A stretch of DNA of 64,000 bases from Chrysomallon squamiferum (taxonomy: Eukaryota > Mollusca > Gastropoda > Neomphalida > Peltospiridae). The notes beneath the pieces are model-generated. The model made no database searches. It worked only from the letters and a program-made list of their open reading frames with translations, and was not told the origin of the DNA. Below, piece after piece: positions 23,227 to 35,112 of the stretch. The stretch spans positions 13,454,379 through 13,518,378 of the forward strand of contig CM022676.1 in the NCBI GenBank assembly GCA_012295275.1, written 5' to 3'. Position numbers and translations under genes: made by a program. Every line of letters begins with the position of its first letter. Position 1 is the stretch's first letter.

Positions 23227-23338
23227 CTAGAAAGAAAAAAAAGAAAGAAATAAATAAAGAAAAAAAAAGAAAAAATACTTGAAATAACTACAGAAACTCT
23301 AGAAGCCATGATTTCTAACACTTTTTTCAAAAATATGC

Positions 23339-23372
<34 letters not shown>

Positions 23373-26011
23373 TAGAATTGGTGATAAGAAATAGGGAATG
23401 AAAACATTTGAGATTTTCTTTGCAAACACACATTTAATTTTAACACACTAAGATGTTATTTCCAATTCTCATCGTAGTTGGATAAATTTAATATGATAAA
23501 TAAAAGTGAATAATTCTAAATAAATGTTATTACCTGAACTCGGTCTGTTATCTGACACCTTCAGCTTTTCATACTCAGGTGCATCACTTGATTGTAGACA
23601 CTCGTACTGAGTTGTAGGTATTTGAGAATGTTCTATAAATTTATTAATTTACTATAAACTCTTTGTATACATCTCGAAAAACTATTTTTCTTGGATTCAG
23701 TTATATTTTTTAGAAAATATTTATTACAGAAATTATTACGGAATTTGGAAAAAAAAATATTTAGGCGCTTATTTTTAATTCATTTACTTCATTTCAGTGT
23801 CTTTGAATTTAAAATACTGTTGTATATCAAACAAATCTAATAATGTTCTCTCAGTCTTGGTTGAAATTTCACTTTAGGAATATATATATATATAAAGAAA
23901 AAAGAAGTTAACTAAACATTTTTAGAAAACATATCTGAATTTTACTCTTGAATATTTCATCATTAAAAACAACCGGAAGAAGAAAACAACAACAGCTAAG
24001 AAGATATGCCAGTCATTTTGTCAGGATAAATGATATTAATTGCTCTATCCAGGGAAAATTATGTTTCGTCGGAGAACCGAATATCTGAACAAATTTCAGT
24101 ATGACAAAGTAGACCTATAATTTATACTCTACAAATAATCTGTCGATAGCGAATGGTTTCGACGTCGACATAGGCAGTTTTTATGTCACCTGTAATTCGT
24201 TGCATTATTTTTACTTATTAATTGTTCATGCCCTTCATGCACTGAACAAAATGTGTGTATACCTGACTATATATAACTCTCTGTCTCTCTGAGTGTATGG
24301 GTTTATGTATGAGGTGCGTTTATGTATATGAAAAACTGGCATCTGACTTTATATTTCCGCGATAATCTTGACTTGTGTTTCAAGATCTATTTAGTTTGAA
24401 TCGTTTCAAGTATTAACAAGACAGCTTCTTCGAATGCTAAGTTTTCTAAAAAAGCATAATGGATTTCTTATTTTACCTGAGCGAACAGCTGTTTCCTGGA
24501 CTGAATCCATAGACACATCTTGATATCTGTGAAACATAATACGAAAAAAAAATACTGGTACCTTTTTCAAATATATTTGGTTTTAGTAGCATTTCATTAA
24601 TGAGACAATCACATACTTTGCAGATACATTAATGTGAATGCAGCAATGAAGATATTTTATTAGAGGTTAATATATTTTCAATCCTGATACAGTTTAAAAG
24701 GAAAACTTACTTTAAACATGAATGATATAATATAGTTATGCACTTTAGGCATACTAGTGTCTATATCAAACAATGTCTTTAGGTAATTTAGTAAACATAC
24801 AATGAATATCTCTTATCATAGTAATATTCAGAAATATTTCAACACAGTACTCACGTGTGTGTTTCATTTCCATTTTTGCTGTCTGAACCTGTAACATATA
24901 TTTATAGTTGTATTTTAGAAGCTAAGTAAGTATTCTTACATTGAAATAATTGGATTTTATTTTTATTTTTAAACAACCAATGAAAAAAGAAAGAAACAAT
25001 TATACAAATAAATAAATGAACACACATACATACACACACATATAAAGTGATAGAAAAAAATATTAAAAATAAAAAATAAGAATGAAAGATATTTTTAAAA
25101 TAAATAAAAACTACAATGAAATAAATATAAAATATTCAAAACAATAAAACGATAACTAATGAATGAGTCTAAAATTTAACTGACTACGGATGGTGTAACC
25201 TCTTCTTCTCAAGATGAACAGAATAATTATTGCAGGAAAGCAGAGCAGAAGTATTCCTACTACCAGACCAATTCCAATTCCAGTTCCAAGTGTTGCCATG
25301 GACGAAGATTCTTCTGTAGTAATTATAATAATAAGTTCAACTCCATAAATCATTTATCAGCATTAACATTTAATTTTGCTTTATATTTATTTTTTTAATT
25401 ATTATTTTTTTTCTTCTAACATTTTTCATTAAATAACGTAAATAGTTCGGATTAAGTGAGATTCAACAAAACCTGTTTAAATGTTGTGTAAAAAAAAAAA
25501 TAATAATAATAAAAAAAAATAATAATAATAATAATAATAACAATAATAATAATAATAATAATAATAATAATCATAAATAAATATATAAATAAATAACAAT
25601 TTTGCTGAAATTTTAAATGGAGAATTGAAAACTATATATATATTTTACTTACTAAAATTTATTGTTGTTAAAGTGGTACAAACAGTCAAACAGTAACGGC
25701 TGTCAGTTTTATTTGCAGAAGAGTAAATTTTAAAGTGGTAGGAAGAATTGGACTTGAGATGAGAAATGAGTAAAGAAAAAGTCTTGTCGTGTGTCTTATT
25801 GTCTGACACTTGCAGACTGATAGACTGGTCTTCAGTAGACAAGCGTTGTTCAACAGTGAATCTAGTGAACTTGTTTGTGTTGTACTTCCACTTGAGATCT
25901 ACTGAAGTTTCTAACACATTTGTGCAGTAACACCATTCAGGAGCTGATTCAAGAACTAAAACGTGAAAAAGGATTTATGTGTTTTAATTTCATCCGCAAT
26001 ATATTTAAATA

Positions 26012-26073
<62 letters not shown>

Positions 26074-26613
26074 ATATATATATCTATCGACACAATCGCA
26101 TGCACATTTTAGTAAAGTCATAATATAAACATTGACATTGGCTAATTCTCATAGGTATGGAAACAATAACAAAATCAGTTGCATTTGCTAACAAAGGTGA
26201 CATGAAAAAAGTGTAAATGAAGTTACCTGTAACTATGACACTGGCAGATCCTGACATTGAAGTGTTAAAAGAAGTTTTTGAAGTTGCTGAACACGTGTAC
26301 TCTCCTTGGTCTGACTGTTGAAATGAGGAGATTTGAAACAGAGAACTGTCAGTGAGGTGTTTTGTACCAGTTCGCCATTCAAATACAACACTGTCTGGAT
26401 TGCTGTCAGCTGTACAGCGTAGTATCACAAGTTTTCCCAGTTCAACTCTGATGTGACTCTCTGATAAAATTCTCACTCTGGGAACATCTACTCAGTTGTG
26501 AATAAAGGCAAAGTAAAAACGAAATTAAGATTCATATATTTGTATACATACTCTAAACATAACATTACATAACTAAAGTGAGAGTATTTATTTATTTGTT
26601 TGTTTTATTATTC

Positions 26614-26672
<59 letters not shown>

Positions 26673-27465
26673 TTGTTGTAAACTTAATTTTGATTCCTTT
26701 CTTTATAACGTGATGTAATGAAAATAATATAAATATGAATTTCCTTTTTTTTTCTGAGAGGCTACACTAATTTAAACAGTAAACACTCAGAAATTCTCTT
26801 GATGTATTAAAATCACATGAAAAAAAAAAGAGAAAAGAAAATAGCTCATAATCGCATGAACATCTTTTAAATTTCAAATAACAAGAATATCTTAAAATCA
26901 TCCTTCAAAAACAACATTTTAATACTCACAGTAAACATTTAGTGTTTTATTTTCAGATGACTTTGGATCATTTTTGTGGAGTGTGAAGTTATTTGTAGCC
27001 TGACACATAAATGTCTGTCTGTTGTCTGTGTAGGACAGATTTTTGAACAGCCAGTAGGAGTTTGTGTGAGTGGAATCTTTCACTCCGTTTTTAAACCAGA
27101 CAATCACAGCTGGAGGATTTCCTCTGTCAGACACTGCACAAGTCAGCTTTCTACTCTGACCTTCTAACCACGGAAAACTCAAACTTGGAGCCAGGTCTGG
27201 AGATGATGGTGGATCTAAATAAAACATGATAAAGAATTTGTTAAAATGTCTACTTAAAAACCTTAAGAATAATAAAAAATAAATGGAAAAAAACTAAGAA
27301 AAAATCACTACCAAATTATTAAACTGTTCTAATCATTATTTTTGTTATCTTTCTGTGTTTTTACTGTTGCTTTCGTCAGTGTTACTGTTATTAATATTAT
27401 TATCATCATAATCATTATCATCATCATCAGTATAATTGTCATTACAATTATCATCATTATCATCA

Positions 27466-27512
<47 letters not shown>

Positions 27513-28075
27513 GTTATTATTGTTAAATACTTACAGTACACAGTGAGTGTTTCAGTGTCTATGAGATTATATCTGTGAGTCTGGTGAACTGCACTGCACT
27601 GACAAGTCTTAGAGTTGAGATTTCTTGTAACTGTAAAAGACAAATCTACAAAAACACTGTTTTCATCTCTCTCAGATGAAGTTTTCCTGTGATCTGTGTC
27701 ACAAGACAGACTTACTGATGTCACTAGATGTTTACCACCTGACACAACACAGCGAATGTTCAGTGTGTCTCCTTCATAAATCACTTGTCCTGTCTTGTAT
27801 CCTCTTATTTCTGGAGGATCCACAGGTGGATCTGAAAACAAAATTGTTATTATCTGTTTTGTTAATTTTCACGATGTTTTTCACAGGACAGTCAACACTG
27901 TGTACACATTCCAGGGTGTATGTGATCACATCTCACACAGCTTATCCTTATTCTTAATTTCAATGAATGAGTTAAATACATCTAGATTGTGTTTGAGTCC
28001 GATCTATGCTAAACAAATCATATTATGGCACCTGAACCTAATTCTATCCAAAACAAGTAAATATTCAAAATCAGT

Positions 28076-28129
<54 letters not shown>

Positions 28130-31100
28130 GTTGTTGTTGTTGTTATTGTTATTATTAGTATATAATATTTTACACTGTACTCACAAATCAAACTCAGTGT
28201 AGTTTTTGTTTTTGAGTTTTGTTCAGGTATCTGAGAATTCTGTGTTTCACACTCTATTTCATCTCCATCTTGATACCACTGTGGAACCAAAACCAGATTC
28301 TGACTAAACAGCTTTCCTCCATCACGAGCGTCTTGTTGTCTGATTGGTTCGTTTGAAATCAGAATCTGACCACTAGTGAGATTTCTCCAAGTAAAGTTCA
28401 CACTGGGACTTGATGATGCACTAATACAGGTCAAGGTCAATGTTTTGATTCCATCAGCATCAAAATCTGCTTGGTTGCCAGTTATATCAGTTCTATCAGG
28501 ATCAACTAAAATTTATAACATTATAAGACTATACTGGTTCTTTAATCTTAGAAAATGGAAAAAAAGATGTGAAAACAAAAAAAGAAGTAGAGGATAACAA
28601 TTAAACTGTGTTAGTAAATTATAAAATGTCACAAATAAATTCATTTTCTTTAAGAATAATCTTATTTTGTGTCGCTCTTACTTTTTAATAAAATTAAAAA
28701 ATATTTAAAAAAATTAAAAATAAATAAAATAGAAAAAAATAAATATACAATAAATTCTGAATAAAAGAATTACAAACAGATAAAAAAAATGTTATTAAAG
28801 TTTTAACAATGTTATTGTAAACCTACATGCTAGTTTTGTTGTAAATGTCAAGTTTCTGGTCTCCACGTAGTTTCTCACTTGACAAGTGTAGTTCTGATTG
28901 TTGTACTTTCTGTTAATAGATTTCAAGACAAGAGTTTGTGTGTGTGTGTCAGTTCCATCAGGAGTTACCCAGCTTACTGTGCCAGCAGGTGTTCCTACAA
29001 AAGTGGTGTTACACACACAAGTTCCACTCTGTCCTGACTCTATGTAAGTATCTGGACACTCACCACTTGTAAAAGGAAAGTCTGGTGGTCCTGTAAGTGA
29101 AAATTTTATATTATTAAAAATATGTTAAATTTAATTGAATTAATAATTACCTGACTGTTAAATAAACATAGGAAAAATGTTATTTCAGTTCAGTTCTGTC
29201 ACTTCTGAACCAGAATGAAGTCAAATATCTACAGAAATCTACTCTTCACATATTAGTTAGTGTATTCTATGTACAGTGAGAACAGTGATCATTCCTCTTT
29301 TCCTGTTAGTTTCATAATAATGAACGAAGTTTATAAAGGTTTTATTATAATACGATAATTTTGTTCATATAATAAAACTGATATGTAACAGAAATTATTA
29401 ATTCAGTTAAATGCAGTGATCGTAATACTCCTGATACAATTTACTGATAATTAACAAGTAACAAAAAACTATTTCATTTTTAATACAAATAAATATTGTG
29501 AAATTTATGTTTTTTGAAACAAGAATCCCTTAAACTACCGACACTTAAAACACAATGGTATTCAATTCATACCTCTCAAGTTCAGCTGAAGTGAAAAATA
29601 TTTTCATACTTTATTTAGTTTCATTATCATATTAATATCTAAGCAGTATTAGAAAATAAAAATGTAAATTCAGGTTAAAGGTTTTTTTTTAATGCGGATT
29701 CTAATTTATTTATGATAATTATTTAACTATATTTTCGGACAGTCCTAGTTTTTTCATGACATAACAAAATTTCACAACAGTGAATAATTATGAATATAAT
29801 ACAGTTTATGTTCAATCATGTTTTGTAATCTGTTTAACTCAAGTAACTGTACTAATAGAAATAAAAACGTACAGCAATGTTACAAGTACATTCACATAGA
29901 AATTACATGCACACACATACCAAACAGATATTTTAAAGAATCTTCATAATTATTTTGACTAAACTTTAAGATATGAATTACTGATGTGAATTTGCACTTT
30001 TAGCATTATGTTAATGTCAGTCATATTTCATATGTTGAAATAAATGGGAGATTTCTAAATTTGTAAAAATAAAATAAATAATTTCTTTGAATTACTAATC
30101 CAATTTTGTTAGTTGAGTTGACAACAGGGATACTTTGGTCAATCATCAAGTCATTTTCAGCAGCACAGAAAACTTTCTGACCATCATGATCTCTGCTGGC
30201 TGTGTACGTCACATTTAATGTTGTCAGTCTGTCAGTAGTAGTGGGAGATCCAGTGATGCTGACAGGAAGCTTGTTACTGTCTACGTACCACAAGATCTGT
30301 GAAACAGTCGGTGCTGGTTTGGCTCCATGTACAACACAGGTAAAAACAGCAGAGTTTCCCTCAGTGATGTTAAGTGAGTTTGGTCTTGATCCAGAAACTT
30401 CTGTGATTGTATAATTAACTGGAGCTGAATAATATAAATGAGGAAACACTGATAAACCTGGTACATTTATTTGTATTATTATACTGCAAATTCTAGATAA
30501 AAGTTATTATGTTTATGTCTAATTAAAACAGTAAATATTAATATATTTGCAAGTGAACACTGTTATTAACATTTGACTTTCTAAAATTTTATGTAGAATA
30601 AGTATTTCAAAAATTAATTAATCAGCTGCACAGTATTAACTGATTGTAAAGTCAAAAACATATGTATCATTCAGTTAATACTCTGAGCAGTCAAAGTTTA
30701 TTTTTGAAGAATAACTAATAGAAATGAAAACAAAAATTCAGTATAAAATTACAAAGTGCTGTGCTTAAATGAATTATGATCAGTGTTTGAGCAAAAAAAA
30801 AGTTAAATCTCAGTTATCTACCTAACTGTATAAATAATAAAGATAAAATTATCACTTACTGTAAACTTGTAAATCTAAACTGTTGCTAACACTTTTATAA
30901 TAGTTACATGTCCAGTCAGTTTCATCTAAAAGACTGACACTGTTTACTGTGAGATTGAAGAGTTTAGATGTTCCTATGTCACCAGAACATTTACAAGAGT
31001 AACCAGTATCAGAATCAACTTGTTGACAAGATGACAGAACTATACAAACAGTTTGTCCATTTCTTAGAAAGGCAACAGGTAAAGTGACGCTGCCAGATAC

Positions 31101-32329
31101 AGAACACTGGAATGTGTAGCTTTGACTCAACATGGCAAAAAGAGAACCAGAAAGGTTTACAAAACCTAAAAAAATATTATAAATAATAAAGAATAAAATA
31201 ACATTAAATTAAATTAAAGAAAGAAGAAAAATAGAAAGAAATGAAATTTTATTACTATCTATATCTATCTGTCTGTCGATATATATATACACACATACAC
31301 ACACTGAAACGTATACATAAAACAAAAATAAATAATAAATAACTAAAGTAACTGTTTAAATAAATAAACATTTAATAAAAAATAAAGTGGTTTGATGTCT
31401 CTATTAATATTCCTTATTTGGAAATGATCTATGTATCCGTCTATCTTTGCATATTCTCTCTCCATGTCTTTTTCTCTGTGTGTGTGCGTGTGTGTGTTTC
31501 GTTTTGTAAGCAGCAGCTCACATCTTTGTTTCCAAATTTTAAAAAGTCTGTAAATTCCGTTGTCCGTAGCTCCATTCATCCTCAGCCCTTGTCTAACAAT
31601 GCGGCGTTGCTAGCCATTCTAAGTTTCGCGTTTTATTTCAAAATTATAATGTCACTTTACAACAGTGTATCTTTCGTTGACTTGGCAATCACTTACAATC
31701 TCACTTCTAATACCATGTATAAAGCTAATAGTGTAGCGTGTGTAATTTGTTTATTCACTCCTGTTACACTGTCTCAGGCCGCATGTTACACTGCGCATGT
31801 CTGTCAGTACCGTAGATCTTACAACTAATGCACTTCACAGTATTAACATGTAAAAATTGACGAAGAAACTGGCATAAATGCAGAGAGACAGACATACAGA
31901 TAGACTATGGACGAACAGACATATTTACATCAGATCAGTTGAAAATGAATTTGGAGCCGATATTATCGTAAATGTTATTAAGATTTTATTTATTTATAAT
32001 GATAATAAACAATAAATAATACAACTTCATTCTTTTGAATATCGATATCAAATAACGGTTTTCGTATTCAGGACCCGACTTTGGGTTTGTATATTCGGTC
32101 AATCTGTTTTCTGCTTCTTAACCCTTATAAATCAGGTTTGGTTTATATTTAATTATGAAAAATTTATAGCCCTTAAAAAATAATTAATACCTGAAACTTA
32201 TTTTGTAAGATTATTATCTGAAACCCGATTATATATAGCATATGCAAATGTCTAGGAACTCTAAAAAAGACGGAGTTTCAAATCCTATGGTTTTAGTAAT
32301 AGGTAACCACTGACTATAGAAAGAATAAT

Positions 32330-32378
<49 letters not shown>

Positions 32379-32807
32379 TACTAGAGTCCACACCTTTCAT
32401 AAAATTTACTATTAATTAATACAAAGCTGAAATATAACAAATCAAAACAAAAACCCCATATAACCAGTATTACCATCTTCACTGACAGTTAAAAAGGTTT
32501 TGTTCTATAGTCTTACAGAGAACGGTTTTTGACAAATAACAAAAACGAAATTATTTTTAATTCACTGTACGAAACATGTAAAACACTCAGAAAACTTGAA
32601 TATGCCTGTTTAATGTCACTAAAGTTATTTCACAAGGAAGAACCAAACAGTAATTATATGAAATAAATAACAAGTGTTGAGACTCGGAGTACAGGCTAGT
32701 GTTACATAAATGTCAGACGACTTTTCTAGTGTAAAACTTTAATCAAACTTACCTGTGCTGTATCTAATAATCGTAAGAAAAACAAGTAAATATCTCAACA
32801 GCGCCAT
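23201..32807 (-). CDS. R3: seven-Ig, one-FN3 receptor with ITAM tail
   Basis: Complete receptor. Exons in transcript order: 32807-32753 signal; 31165-30860 Ig1; 30424-30096 Ig2; 29090-28827 D3 (Cys-rich Ig-like); 28505-28185 Ig4; 27831-27535 Ig5; 27214-26930 Ig6; 26487-26227 Ig7; 25955-25653 FN3; 25313-25188 TM; 24888-24855, 24526-24477, 23632-23534 and 23226-23201 tail. The tail carries YTI, YQDV, the ITAM YECLQSSDAPEYEKL (YxxL-x7-YxxL) and a terminal NVYENTV. ITAMs bind Syk/ZAP-70-type tandem-SH2 kinases in known systems, so I infer an activating receptor with its own signalling tail. Phases agree throughout except after Ig2, where the obvious donor is phase 0 while the next exon needs phase 1. 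Confidence 0.8.
23534..23632 (-). CDS. R3 ITAM exon
   Basis: 33 codons, phase 1-1. TTQYECLQSSDAPEYEKLKV contains YxxL-x7-YxxL, a textbook ITAM with acidic residues between the tyrosines. R4 35288-35386 keeps every consensus position. Confidence 0.85.
24477..24526 (-). CDS. R3 tail exon with YQDV
   Basis: 50 nt, phase 2-to-1; reads YQDVSMDSVQETAVRS. Conserved at R4 35895-35944. Confidence 0.72.
24855..24888 (-). CDS. R3 tail exon SDSKNGNETHT
   Basis: 34 nt, phase 1-to-2, acceptor ttacag and donor gtgagt; conserved at R4 36275-36308. Confidence 0.7.
25188..25313 (-). CDS. R3 exon: transmembrane segment
   Basis: 42 codons. Gly-rich start (GTGIGIGLVVG), hydrophobic run ILLLCFPAIIILFIL, stop-transfer RRRGYTI. 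Donor gtagtc in phase 1, conserved in R4 (36639-36776), which has two more GT repeats. Confidence 0.8.
25496..25572. repeat. (AAT)n microsatellite in R3 intron
   Basis: Between the FN3 and TM exons of R3. Confidence 0.9.
25653..25955 (-). CDS. R3 exon: membrane-proximal FN3-like domain
   Basis: 101 codons, phase 1-1. APEWCYCTNVLETSVDLKWK, FTRFTVEQRL, SYHFKIYSSANK. Includes a short Thr-rich end (CTTLTTINF) that R4 lacks in part. Confidence 0.78.
26019..26071. repeat. (TG)n microsatellite in R3 intron
   Basis: Dinucleotide run between the Ig7 and FN3 exons; a much shorter version occurs at the same place in R4 (37433-37448). Confidence 0.92.
26227..26487 (-). CDS. R3 exon: Ig7
   Basis: 87 codons, phase 1-1. 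LVILRCTADSNPDSVVFEWR and DQGEYTCSATSK, a classic C2-type Ig domain. R4 37597-37857 has the same length and few differences. Confidence 0.87.
26606..26671. repeat. (TTA)n microsatellite in R3 intron
   Basis: Between the Ig6 and Ig7 exons. Confidence 0.92.
26930..27214 (-). CDS. R3 exon: Ig6
   Basis: 95 codons, phase 1-1. FPWLEGQSRKLTCAVSD, AVIVWFKNGVKDS and TFMCQATNNF. Near-identical to R7 62796-63080. Confidence 0.87.
27466..27512. repeat. (TTA)n next to the R3 Ig5 donor
   Basis: Within about 25 bases of the splice donor; a related TTA/TTG run lies in the same place in R7 (63315-63380). Confidence 0.92.
27535..27831 (-). CDS. R3 exon: Ig5
   Basis: 99 codons, phase 1-1. DPPVDPPEIRGY, TLNIRCVVSGGKHLV and KTCQCSAVHQTH. 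R7 63410-63706 differs at only a few residues. A (TTA)n tract starts about 20 bases after the donor. Confidence 0.87.
28078..28130. repeat. (TTA)n after the R3 Ig4 donor
   Basis: Trinucleotide run in the intron between Ig4 and Ig5. Confidence 0.92.
28185..28505 (-). CDS. R3 exon: Ig4
   Basis: 107 codons, phase 1-1, acceptor attttag and donor gtgagt. LTLTCISASSSPSVNFTWRN and GDEIECETQN; near-identical to R1 98-418. Confidence 0.87.
28827..29090 (-). CDS. R3 exon: D3 Cys-rich Ig-like domain
   Basis: 88 codons, phase 1-1. PPDFPFTSGEC, GTCVCNTTFVGTPAG, VSWVTPDG and NYTCQVRNY. Half of this module survives in the R2 fused exon 19025-19177. Confidence 0.75.
30096..30424 (-). CDS. R3 exon: Ig2, donor phase unresolved
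   Basis: Ig domain: SAVFTCVVHGAKPAP, ILWYVD and KVFCAAEND. The natural end at donor gtaatt gives phase 0, which mismatches the phase-1 exon at 29090. A weaker in-phase gtatcc donor lies upstream but would cut off the last Ig strand. Confidence 0.65.
30860..31165 (-). CDS. R3 exon: Ig1
   Basis: 102 codons, phase 1-1. Reads FVNLSGSLFAML, then SYTFQCSVSG, a Cys-rich middle (CIVLSSCQQ, GYSCKCSGD) and WTCNYYKS. A divergent Ig-like domain with extra cysteines; unlike R4 Ig1. Confidence 0.7.
32753..32807 (-). CDS. R3 signal-peptide exon
   Basis: MALLRYLLVFLTIIRYST then donor gtaagt, phase 1. Start chosen because all three family copies begin with this ATG, just below the shared upstream block. Confidence 0.82.
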
Positions 32808-32824
32808 TTTGAATAATGCGAATA

Positions 32825-32900
32825 AACTTGTTTCTTCCGGGTACACGAGTTGTACTTTATCTAGGTTAACTTACAGTGTCACTTTATTACTACAGCGCTC
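32825..32900 (-). promoter_or_regulatory. R3 shared upstream block with ETS and GATA sites
   Basis: Immediately upstream of the ATG. ETS-type ACCCGGAAG on the minus strand (32834-32842) and GATA-type AGATAA (32857-32862), in the same order and spacing as in R4. Confidence 0.55.
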
Positions 32901-33075
32901 TAGCTATAGTGTAGCGTCTATTTCTGTCTCAGTTGTATAAAGTTTATCAGTCGGACTTGAATTAATCATTATAAAATAAAAACATGCTTATGACATTAAG
33001 GGAAAGAGGAATTACAGTGAACAACTTTACCTCTGTAATCATACCAGTCTCTAATAAATAAATAAAAGATAAATA

Positions 33076-33119
<44 letters not shown>

Positions 33120-33639
33120 TAATGATGATGATGATAAAATGATGATTTGCAAAAGAATTTCGCTGTGGCCACTGTTTAGATATATTCACTCTCACATATA
33201 TTCACTAGAAACTATTTCTGTAGTACCAGCTGAAGTAAAGTTATGAATTTTCAAATATTATTATTATTATTATTATTATTACTGATGTAGCGCAGCTGAA
33301 TGATGTTTTAACTTTGGTTTCACATATCAATGTTAAATACACTTTGCACAGTCATGAAAGAAAAACGAGACTGAGTATTTGGAATACAAGGAATGATATA
33401 ATTATTATGAAGCATGCTTTGTTAGAGACAATCACACTTCAGAACGGTGTCTATGAGAATCGAGGTATTTTAAAAATGGCATTTATTTAAAAAGATCGAC
33501 AATTGTAGTTATGAGTCAACATTGTATTTTCCGAAATGAAAATCATTTTTTAAAATATTCAAATACGTTGCATACTGTAATATTTACCTCATTCGGAACA
33601 GTTTAGTTAAAGGTGGGTTTTCACAGCACGATTCACTTA

Positions 33640-33900
33640 CTTGTCATATATATGTCGTGCAGTTAATATAATTATATAGTGACAAAACTTTAAGTTGTTT
33701 GAACACAAAACCAGCTGTAAAAGGGACACAAACTGAATGAATGGTTTGCGTTTTGTGACATGATTCTTATCCCAGTAATTTTGAGTGTGTTGTGACTAAA
33801 CTTCTTTTCTACGGGTGAATGAGTTGTCTCTCTGTACGTTATCTTTTTGTGTCACGTTATTACTACAGCGCTCTCTCTATTATAGACAGACTACTTCTTT
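33640..33900 (-). pseudogene. Decayed family 5' region lacking exon 1
   Basis: Matches intron-1 sequence of R2 (21.26-21.34 kb) and then the shared upstream block (gtgactaaacttc to tactacagcgctc), but the signal-peptide exon between them is missing. Confidence 0.5.
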
Positions 33901-34564
33901 CTGACTTATATAAAATTATTCTGTGTCAGTCTAGTGTTAGCTATGAAAATTAATTAAGCACATGTTTATAGAATGAAGGGAAGTACGTATTATAGTATCA
34001 TTGTTTCATGACTGTTGCGGAATTATAGTTTGGTTTATTATATTCTTTCTCTTTGTCACTTGAGTTCTCTTCATCTTACATAACGTATTATATTTATGAT
34101 ACTCGTTCCATGTGACGTGTTTGTGTTTGTATCATAATACGAAATTATTAAATTGACATGCACGTGTACACATTCTGGAAACATACATAAACTAGAAACT
34201 TTCTTTATAATGGACAATATATTTTGTTTGAATTTTGTCTTTAAAAAAAAGCCCACACATATTCAATGGTACAAAGAGAAAATAAAAATAAAACCTTTTG
34301 TGTTTTGTTATAATTATAGAATATGCTTCTAGATCAGGCAAATTGTAATCTGAAGTTAACTTGAAAACGTTGTAAATATCAGACAAGAGTTGCATCCCTT
34401 TAAGTCTATCGTCTTGATAAGAGATTTATTAAACAAAAGTTACAACAAATCAAAGTCCTGAATTAGATGCTGTTTTAGTTTTGTATCGTTCTCAGCACAT
34501 GAAAATCCATTGGTTATTCACAGGTTCAAGTCTCGGATAGTTTCGAACATATTCCACACTACCA

Positions 34565-34690
34565 GTCCAGACTGTCTCTAACAATCATGACAGAAACAAG
34601 TGAGTGTCCTATTAGCGCCTTTGTATATATTTGTTTTTTATCCGAGTAAACGCGTTGTACTCTGTCTAGGCCATCGTAACACATCATTAT
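34565..34690 (-). pseudogene. Decayed signal-peptide exon and upstream block
   Basis: Clear match to exon 1 of R2-R4, but the ATG position reads AAG (gcgcctt instead of gcgccat on the plus strand) and the donor is lost. The upstream block is partly recognisable. Confidence 0.6.
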
Positions 34691-34692
34691 TA

Positions 34693-34811
<119 letters not shown>

Positions 34812-34870
34812 GAAATAGTTCCAGAGAGGTCCGAAAAATTTCATCTTTGTAATTTTAGATGTTGAATCAG

Positions 34871-34896
34871 TCACACTGTATTTTCATATACATTGC
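34871..34896 (-). CDS. R4 terminal exon NVYENTV
   Basis: Same eight residues as in R3 but the stop is TGA instead of TAA. Confidence 0.73.
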
Positions 34897-35053
34897 CTAG
34901 AAAGAAAGAAAGAAAGGAAAAGTAAATAAATAAAAAGAACAAAAACGATTTGGCATAAAAATAAATTGAAATAACTACAGAGACTCTGGATGCCCTGATT
35001 TCTAACACGTTTCAAAAATATGCTTATGATGATTATTATCATCGTCATCATTA

Positions 35054-35112
<59 letters not shown>

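Noticed and set aside
26976-27167. Plus-strand frames opposite the Ig exons of R3 and R7, also at 30202-30414 and 62842-63033
   Set aside because: Antisense shadows of conserved exons; no splice or domain support.
27342-27578. Poly-Ile/Leu frames over TTA and AAT repeats, also at 28.1, 33.0, 54.2, 55.3 and 63.2 kb
   Set aside because: Low-complexity shadows of trinucleotide repeats.
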